Shown here: piece by piece, positions 51,097-55,978 of the stretch | How positions within the stretch are numbered: position 1 is the stretch's first letter | Layout: each line of letters starts with the position of its first letter | Source: Geobacteraceae bacterium | Lineage (GTDB): Bacteria > Desulfobacterota > Desulfuromonadia > Geobacterales > Geobacteraceae | Direction: 5' to 3' | Assembly: GCA_009773645.1 (NCBI GenBank) | Contig: WSYB01000037.1 | Location: 1 to 55,978, forward strand | Length of the DNA: 55,978 nt | The notes under the pieces: model-generated | Seen by the model: the letters and a program-made list of their open reading frames with translations, nothing else | What the model was told of the DNA's origin: nothing | Databases searched by the model: none | Made by a program: the position numbers and the translations under genes

Positions 51097-51942
51097 CTAG
51101 AACTCCTGCGGCATGGCCTTGACCTGACCGGCGGTGAAGACGGGGCCGTCCTTGCAGACATAGACGTTGCCGACGTTGCAGCGGCCGCACTTGCCCAGGC
51201 CGCATTTCATCCGGTTTTCCAGGGTGGTGTAGATCTGCTCGTCCGTAAAGCCGAGCTTCTCCAGCACCGGCAGGGTGAACTTGATCATGATCGGGGGCCC
51301 GCAGACCAGGGCGATGGTGTTGTCGCTCGCGGGCGCCGCCGCTTCCAGGATGCTCGGCACGAACCCCACCTTGCCGTCCCACTCCGGACCGTCGCCGCCC
51401 GGATCGACGGTCTTCACCAGGTTGACGTCGCTGCGCTCCTGCCATTCCTTCAGTTCGTGCTTGTAGACCAGGTCGGCTTCGGTGCGGGCACCGTAGACGA
51501 TGGTGATGTCGTTGAACTTCTCCCGCTGGTCGAGGCAGTTCCAGATCAGTGTTCTCAGGGGCGGCAGGGCAATGCCGCCGGCCACGAACACCAGGTTCTT
51601 GCCGTAGAACTGTTCGATCGGAAACGAGTTGCCGTAGGGGCCCCTGACCCCGATGGTGTCCCCCACTTCCAGCCTTCGCAAGGCCTCGGTGACCCGGCCG
51701 ACGGCGCGGAAGCAGCACTCGATTTGACCCTGCCTGGTCGGTGACGAGGCGATGCAGAAGGTGGCCTCGCCGGCACCGAAGGCCGAGTATTCGGCGAACT
51801 GACCGGAGCGGAAGCTGAAGCTCTCCCTGACCGCCTCGTCCTGGAACACCAGGCGGAAGGTGCGGATGTCGTGGGTCTCGTCGATGATCTGCTCAATGGT
51901 GGCGAGATGGGGCTTGTAGATGTTTTTCGAATGATCACACAT
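51097..51942 (-). CDS. FlxA-like FAD/NAD(P)-binding oxidoreductase
   Basis: 281 residues. Ferredoxin-reductase fold: an N-terminal FAD domain (FRSGQFAEYSAFGAGEATFC), an NAD(P) domain (GKNLVFVAGGIALPPLRTLI, IALVCGPPIMIKF), and a C-terminal [2Fe-2S] motif with CGLGKCGRCNVGNVYVC. Homologues serve as NADH-oxidising subunit of Flx (Flox) complexes or the beta subunit of sulfhydrogenases. Here the partners are the two Fe-S proteins, the MvhD-like protein and HdrA upstream. The gap before it (51943-51984) holds a palindromic repeat. Confidence 0.88.
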   Translation of the reverse strand: MCDHSKNIYKPHLATIEQIIDETHDIRTFRLVFQDEAVRESFSFRSGQFAEYSAFGAGEATFCIASSPTRQGQIECCFRAVGRVTEALRRLEVGDTIGVRGPYGNSFPIEQFYGKNLVFVAGGIALPPLRTLIWNCLDQREKFNDITIVYGARTEADLVYKHELKEWQERSDVNLVKTVDPGGDGPEWDGKVGFVPSILEAAAPASDNTIALVCGPPIMIKFTLPVLEKLGFTDEQIYTTLENRMKCGLGKCGRCNVGNVYVCKDGPVFTAGQVKAMPQEF

Positions 51943-51952
51943 GGAGAACCTC

Positions 51953-52013
51953 AGGTTAAGGTTAAGGTCGAGGTTAAGGGAGTTTCACTCAACCTCAACC
52001 TTAGCCTCAACCT
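51953..52013. repeat. Inverted repeat at the FlxB-like/FlxA-like junction
   Basis: The 24-base arms (AGGTTAAGGTTAAGGTCGAG... at 51953 and its near complement ending 52013) differ at four places, most G-U compatible. The right arm encodes the last residues of the upstream protein (VEAKVEVE). Confidence 0.85.
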
Positions 52014-53001
52014 GCTGTAAAATTGCCGCGATGTCGATTCCCACCGGACACCACCGTATGCACCTGCCGCAGCCGGTGCACAGCGTCCGGCCGAACTTGT
52101 CGTCGTAGTACTTGAACTTGTGCATGATCCGGTTCCGGTAGCGCTGGGGCTGCACGTCCCGGGGGTTGTGGCCCGAGGCGTGGTTGGTGAACTTGCCGAA
52201 ACCGCAGGCGTCCCAGTGCTTGCGCCGGCATCCCTTTGCTTCGGTCCCCTCGTCGCTGATATCGAAGCAGTGGCAGGCCGGGCAGAGGAAGGCGCAGGCA
52301 CCGCAGCCGACGCACAGATCGGCGATCTTCGTCCAGAGCGGGTTCTCGAAGTTGCCGTCGAGCCAGCTCTTTATTTTTCCCAGGTCGAGCGGTTCTCCCG
52401 CCGGTTCGGCCGGCGCCAGCGGCTTTTCCGAACCTGCGTCGCTGAAGAACTGCGCCTGTTTCTCCATCAGCTCTTTCCCCTTGTCGGTGACGGCCTGGCA
52501 AGCGTAACCGCCACCCTCCAGCGGGGTGAGGAACAGGTCTGAGCCCCTGGTATCTGCCGGGGAAAGACCGACCGCAGTGCAGAAACAGGCGTCATCGGCA
52601 GTCGTGCAGGCCAGGCCAATGATGGTCGTCTTCCTGCGCCTTTCCAGGTAAAACTCGTCGTTGTAATCCCAGGAGAAGACCGCATCGAGTATCGACGGGG
52701 CAGCGGCATCGCAAGGGCGGGCTCCCAGCAGCACGGTTTCGGGGAAGGAGGCCGGATCCACGTCCCCCACCCTAACCCCCGCCTCGTCCCGTTCAAAGGT
52801 GAGGATGGTCTCGCAGAGGGGGAAGAAGGTCTCCTTGCTTGATCTGCGCGGGAGTTTCGTCAGGTCGAGCTCCTGCCCGGTTGCCAGCGGCTCATAGAGG
52901 GTCATGGTTTCCGCCAGTTTCGGGGCGACCACTCTTCCCCCCTCTTTCAGGAGGGCATCGACGAGGAGGCGGAGGTTCTGTTCGGTTATGGTTTTCGACA
53001 T
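51985..53001 (-). CDS. FlxB-like 4Fe-4S protein (anaerobic sulfite reductase A-like)
   Basis: 338 residues from ATG 53001; a start at 53034 would be encoded by repeat DNA. The N-terminal part resembles the AsrA/hydrogenase-associated family (LLGARPCDAAAPSILDAVF, YLERRRKTTIIGLACTTADD). The C-terminus has two ferredoxin motifs, CVGCGACAFLCPACHC and CTGCGRCIRWCP. It should carry electrons between FlxA flavin and FlxC/HdrA. The final residues derive from an inverted repeat, so the C-terminus may vary among strains. Confidence 0.85.
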   Translation of the reverse strand: MSKTITEQNLRLLVDALLKEGGRVVAPKLAETMTLYEPLATGQELDLTKLPRRSSKETFFPLCETILTFERDEAGVRVGDVDPASFPETVLLGARPCDAAAPSILDAVFSWDYNDEFYLERRRKTTIIGLACTTADDACFCTAVGLSPADTRGSDLFLTPLEGGGYACQAVTDKGKELMEKQAQFFSDAGSEKPLAPAEPAGEPLDLGKIKSWLDGNFENPLWTKIADLCVGCGACAFLCPACHCFDISDEGTEAKGCRRKHWDACGFGKFTNHASGHNPRDVQPQRYRNRIMHKFKYYDDKFGRTLCTGCGRCIRWCPVGIDIAAILQQVEAKVEVE

Positions 53002-53019
53002 ACGATCTCGCTTGGATTT

Positions 53020-53228
53020 TTGCCACAGAGCCACGGAGACTCAGAGAAAATGTAAATCCCGAATGGGACGCGGATCAAATCTGAAAAGGCGGATTTAAAG
53101 GCTTTACAACAAAAACAGGTTTTCGAATTTGCTTGATCCGACTTGATCCGATTTTTCCGTCTTTTCCGCGTACCATTGCTTTTCAGCTTTTCTCTGTGAA
53201 TCTCTGTGTCTCCGTGCCTATGTGGCAG
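53020..53228. repeat. MITE-like element between FlxC-like and FlxB-like genes
   Basis: The ends are TTGCCACAGAG-CACGGAGAC-CAGAGAAAA and its near complement TTTTCTCTGTG...GTGTCTCCGTG...TGTGGCAGA. This terminal inverted repeat (about 31 and 41 bases) encloses AT-rich DNA with two GATCCGA copies. The CTCTGTGTCTCCGTG wording is a known kind of short bacterial intergenic repeat. Confidence 0.8.
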
Positions 53229-53236
53229 AATTGCTG

Positions 53237-54184
53237 TTATTTGATGAACGACTGATCGTCGTCTTCCCTGTACTCCGCCAAAGGCCCCTTTTCCTTAGGT
53301 TTCAGCCCCGCCTCATGGCCGTACAGCTCCTTGAGCTCCTGGGCCATCTTCCTGTTCAGGAGGTTAAGCGGGATATCCATCGGGCAGGCCCGCTCGCATT
53401 CGGCGCACGATGCGCAGCGGCCAGAAAGGTGCATGGCACGGACGATGTGCCACGCCATGTTTCCCGCCGGACGCGGGGTGGTCTCCACCGCCTGGGGGCG
53501 GTTGCGGTCGCACATGCACTGCTCGCAGTAGCAGAAGGGGCAGACCTGACGGCAGGCCAGACAGCGCACGCAGCGGGAGAAATGCTTCTTCCAGAACGAC
53601 CAGCGCTCAGCCGGTGTCAGCGCCTCCAGCCGGGCCAGCTCCTCAGCTTCCAGCGGCGCCAGCTCAGGCAGGGTCGATAGGCTACCGGCGACAGAATCGG
53701 CACCCTGCGGGGTGTGGACCGTGCACTCCCGGCATTTACGGGCAATGTTGGCGGTGGTCAGCGGTTCGCCGGTTGCGGCGCCGCTCCCCTTCACCCCGGC
53801 GCAGGCCACCGCGAGGATGACCACTTCCTCCCGCTTCAGTTGCGATTCCCCCATCAGACCGGCCAGGGCCTTTATATCGCACCCCTTGGCGACGATCGCC
53901 ACCTTTCCCGTCTTGCGGATATCCTTTTTTGCCTTGGTCAGATAAAGGGCCAGGTTGTTGACGCAAGACGGGGAGAAGATCAACTCCGCTGCTTTCTCCG
54001 GGGAAGTGACTATGGCCGGCATGGCCGTGCCCGCTCTCTTGCCGGACCGGTAGCCGATCACCGCTGTGACGCTGCCCTCGGTGAGAAGCCTTGCGGCCTC
54101 TGCCCGGATCGCCTCGGTGGCGCTGGCGTAGGAGCTGGTGTCGATGGGGGTGGTTGCTTCGATTTTCTGTGCCATGTTGTTCAT
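53237..54184 (-). CDS. FlxC-like 4Fe-4S dicluster protein
   Basis: 315 residues from ATG 54184; the longer frame to 54232 is repeat-encoded. Residues ~30-190 resemble the FrhB/F420 hydrogenase beta-like fold (FSPSCVNNLALYLTK, KVAIVAKGCDIKALAGL, VVILAVACAG), and later CRECTVHTPQGAD. The Fe-S region carries CVRCLACRQVCPFCYCEQC and CASCAECERACPMD. A role as link between the FlxB and MvhD/HdrA parts is expected from order. It is flanked on both sides by palindromic elements. Confidence 0.83.
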   Translation of the reverse strand: MNNMAQKIEATTPIDTSSYASATEAIRAEAARLLTEGSVTAVIGYRSGKRAGTAMPAIVTSPEKAAELIFSPSCVNNLALYLTKAKKDIRKTGKVAIVAKGCDIKALAGLMGESQLKREEVVILAVACAGVKGSGAATGEPLTTANIARKCRECTVHTPQGADSVAGSLSTLPELAPLEAEELARLEALTPAERWSFWKKHFSRCVRCLACRQVCPFCYCEQCMCDRNRPQAVETTPRPAGNMAWHIVRAMHLSGRCASCAECERACPMDIPLNLLNRKMAQELKELYGHEAGLKPKEKGPLAEYREDDDQSFIK

Positions 54185-54200
54185 GCAGAAACGCCTTTTG

Positions 54201-54264
54201 TAGGGGCGCTGCTTGCTGCGCCCTTTTTTCACCCTACGGTTGGGCGCAGCAAGCGGCGCCCCTA
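54201..54264. repeat. Inverted repeat between MvhD-like and FlxC-like genes
   Basis: Arms of 23 bases (TAGGGGCGCTGCTTGCTGCG at 54201 and its complement to 54264) differ by one base and flank an 18-base loop. The outer right end is the stop codon of the MvhD-like gene. Confidence 0.92.
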
Positions 54265-54765
54265 AGGGATGGAATCGTACGCCTCTTTCAGCTCCGCCGT
54301 CTCCAGCTGGCCGGACCAGTGCTCCTCAGTTTTCAGCTCCTTGAACTCGGTCATCGGCCCCATGGCCCGGATACTTTCGGTCAGACCGGTCACCACCTCG
54401 ACCCATTTACCCCCTTCGGCAGCCGAGACCCAGGAGAACTCGAGCCTTGCCAGGTCGACGCCGACGAACTCCAGAAGCTTGCGGAAGGCGGCGAAACGGC
54501 GGCGGGCGTGGAAGTTGCCTGCCATGTAGTGACAGTCCCCAGGATGGCAGCCGGAGACCAGCACCCCGTCGGCCCCCTTCTGGAAAGCCTTGAGGATGAA
54601 GACCGGGTCGATGCGGCCGGTGCAGGGGAACTTGATGACCCGGACGTTGGCCGGGTACTGCATCCGGCTCGTTCCGGCCAGGTCCGCCCCGGCGTAGGTG
54701 CACCAGGTGCAGACGAAGGAGACGATCTTCGGTTCGAAGTCGTGTTGTTGTTTTGTTGCGTGCAT
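54262..54765 (-). CDS. FlxD/MvhD-like [2Fe-2S] protein
   Basis: 167 residues. The MvhD family motif set is present: FVCTWCTYAGADLAGTSR, KFPCTGRIDP, and GCHPGDCHY with the cluster cysteines. MvhD passes electrons between a hydrogenase or Flx module and HdrA. It starts 60 bases after the HdrA stop, the gap being a GATCGG palindrome. The stop codon lies in an inverted repeat. The residues after ~130 (MTEFKELKTEEHWSGQ) are less conserved. No selenocysteine TGA is seen. Confidence 0.92.
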   Translation of the reverse strand: MHATKQQHDFEPKIVSFVCTWCTYAGADLAGTSRMQYPANVRVIKFPCTGRIDPVFILKAFQKGADGVLVSGCHPGDCHYMAGNFHARRRFAAFRKLLEFVGVDLARLEFSWVSAAEGGKWVEVVTGLTESIRAMGPMTEFKELKTEEHWSGQLETAELKEAYDSIP

Positions 54766-54777
54766 GGTAATTTCCTT

Positions 54778-54817
54778 GATCGGACCGATCCGTCGGATCC
54801 GACCGATCGGTCCAATC
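54778..54817. repeat. Palindrome between HdrA and MvhD-like genes
   Basis: GGACCGATCCGTCGGA is followed at once by TCCGACCGATCGGTCC; the arms pair with a single mismatch and no loop. It fills almost all of the 59-base gap. Confidence 0.88.
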
Positions 54818-54824
54818 TGATATT

Positions 54825-55978
54825 TTACAGTGCCTCTATCTGGGCCATGATCTGTTCATCGGTATAGCCGTCCAGCTCGACCGATTTCGATGGGCAGGTG
54901 GCCTGGCAGGTGCCGCAGCCGCCGCAGACGCCGGGGTTGACGTAGGCCACCACCTTGATCAGGTTCCCCTGGCGGTCGCGGATCTCTTTCTCTTCGACGG
55001 CGCCGTAGGGGCAGACCTTCTTGCAGTAAAGGCAGCCGACGCAGAATCGCTCGTTGACCTTGGCGACGATCGGCTCCCGCTCCAGTTCGTCCTTGGCAAA
55101 GAGGGTCATCACCTTGGCCGCCGCGGCAGAGGCCTGTGCTACGGTGTCCGGGATGTCCTTCGGTCCCTGGCAGGCACCGGCGAGATATATCCCGGCGGTG
55201 GCGCACTCGACGGGCCGCAGCTTCGCGTGGGCCTCGGAGTAGAAGTTGTATTTGTCGTAGGAGATGCCGAGCTTCTGGGCGAGAGTATCAGCCTCCTCCC
55301 TCGGCTGCACCGCGGTGGCCAGCACCACCAGGTCTGCCTCGATCTCGACCTGGATGCCGACGGAGATGTCGCTTCCCATGACCACGATCTTGTCCCCCTT
55401 CTGGTAGAGCCGGGAGACCATGCCGCGAATGTAGACCGCTTCTTCTTCTTCGATGGAGCGGCGCCAGAATTCGTCGTACCCCTTGCCGGGGGTCCGGGCG
55501 TCCATGAAGAAGACGTAGGCCTGGCCGTCGTGCACCTTGTGCTTGTAGAGCATGGTATGCTTGGCGGTGTACATGCAGCAGATCTTGGAGCAGTAGGATA
55601 TCCCCTTTTCCCGGGCCCGGGAACCGACGCACTGGACGAAGACGACCTGTTTCGGCTCCTTGCCGTCGGAGGGCCTCATGATCTTGCCGCCGGTGGGGCC
55701 CGAAGCGGAGGCCAATCGCTCGAAGGTCATGCCGTCGATGACGTCGGGGATCTTGCCGTGGCCGAATTCGCCGTACCCCTTGATGGGTGAACCCTTGGGC
55801 TTTTCGGTGATGTCGTAGAGCTTGAAGCCGGTGGTGACGACGATGGCCCCCACCGGTTCGACGACGATTTCGTCTTCCTGGGTGTAGTCGACGGCACCGG
55901 GGCCGCAGACCTTGCGGCAGACCCCGCACTTGCCGGTCTTGAAGTACGTGCAGTTTTCCCGGTCGATGACCGGGGTGT
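54825..55978 (-). CDS. hdrA: HdrA-type heterodisulfide reductase subunit, 5' truncated
   Basis: The frame is open to the window end; its start and N-terminal FAD region lie outside. Visible: the internal cluster motif C-x8-C-x2-C-x3-C near the edge (KCGVCRKVC), FVQCVGSRAREKG and YCSKICCMYTAKH, AGIYLAGACQGPKDIPDTVA, and two C-terminal ferredoxin motifs CVGCLYCKKVCP and CGGCGTCQATCP. HdrA is the bifurcating flavin subunit of Hdr complexes. HdrB and HdrC are not in the window and may lie upstream. First of the genes shown in this operon. Confidence 0.92.
   Translation of the reverse strand, partial: TPVIDRENCTYFKTGKCGVCRKVCGPGAVDYTQEDEIVVEPVGAIVVTTGFKLYDITEKPKGSPIKGYGEFGHGKIPDVIDGMTFERLASASGPTGGKIMRPSDGKEPKQVVFVQCVGSRAREKGISYCSKICCMYTAKHTMLYKHKVHDGQAYVFFMDARTPGKGYDEFWRRSIEEEEAVYIRGMVSRLYQKGDKIVVMGSDISVGIQVEIEADLVVLATAVQPREEADTLAQKLGISYDKYNFYSEAHAKLRPVECATAGIYLAGACQGPKDIPDTVAQASAAAAKVMTLFAKDELEREPIVAKVNERFCVGCLYCKKVCPYGAVEEKEIRDRQGNLIKVVAYVNPGVCGGCGTCQATCPSKSVELDGYTDEQIMAQIEAL

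Noticed and set aside
1-55978. tRNA, rRNA, transposase or prophage genes
   Set aside because: No cloverleaf with a GTTCRA arm, rRNA sequence, integrase or complete insertion sequence was seen; the REP- and MITE-like repeats carry no transposase.

Overview
The window reads as chromosomal DNA of a Geobacteraceae (Desulfuromonadales) bacterium. The pointers are multiheme c-type cytochromes with CxxCH motifs, a very large exported fibronectin-type protein beside a cytochrome gene, a quinol oxidoreductase operon rich in cytochromes, a GEMM-I riboswitch of the Geobacter cGAMP type, a selenocysteine peroxiredoxin and an Flx/Hdr-type electron-transfer cluster. This is inference from gene content; the species cannot be named from the sequence alone.

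Layout. 1-8.9 kb: 3' part of a multiheme cytochrome gene, a ~2,160-residue beta-propeller/FN3 protein, and a 19-codon peptide gene with a perfect Shine-Dalgarno ahead of a strong terminator. 9-13.7 kb: thiolase, exported CAP-domain protein, NamZ/DUF1343 protein, zinc-ribbon membrane protein. 13.8-23.7 kb (minus): nine-gene operon joining Rieske and cytochrome b to five-heme, one-heme and five-heme cytochromes and to ActB, ActC, ActD and ActF-like subunits, a hybrid of a bc complex and alternative complex III. 23.8-28 kb: fructose-1,6-bisphosphatase, a small acidic protein, an NtrC-type regulator, and a convergent pair (triheme cytochrome, Fis-like protein). 28.3-34.7 kb: exported protein, ComEC, REC-GGDEF protein and a hisS gene split by a 5-bp duplication. 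34.8-38.2 kb: aconitase B, a long palindromic repeat and a coiled-coil gene with a decayed partial copy. 38.3-41.5 kb (minus): two L,D-transpeptidases around a small Lpp-like lipoprotein, led by a riboswitch with two successive terminator hairpins. 41.7-46 kb: DUF1540 protein, Sec-peroxiredoxin, MNT/HEPN module with a frameshifted HEPN gene, small heme protein, SnoaL-like protein, Old Yellow Enzyme, and a deletion scar of a duplicated locus. 46.2-49.7 kb: GGDEF-EAL protein with a heme c sensor plus a PhnD-like binding protein. 49.7-56 kb (minus): HdrA (cut by the window end), MvhD/FlxD-like, two Fe-S proteins, an FlxA-like flavoprotein and a radical SAM/SPASM protein.

How the parts fit. Most genes serve respiration and the cell envelope: quinol oxidation towards periplasmic and extracellular cytochromes, NADH/ferredoxin-level electron transfer (Flx/Hdr), the TCA cycle and gluconeogenesis (acnB, fbp), and cyclic-dinucleotide signalling (two GGDEF proteins and a riboswitch controlling a peptidoglycan-anchoring module). 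The best candidates for new biology are the bc/ACIII hybrid operon, the riboswitch-controlled L,D-transpeptidase/Lpp module, the tiny peptide gene, a paired intergenic regulatory element at 11.1-11.2 and 28.0-28.1 kb, and the radical SAM-linked Flx/Hdr cluster whose every gene junction carries a different palindrome.
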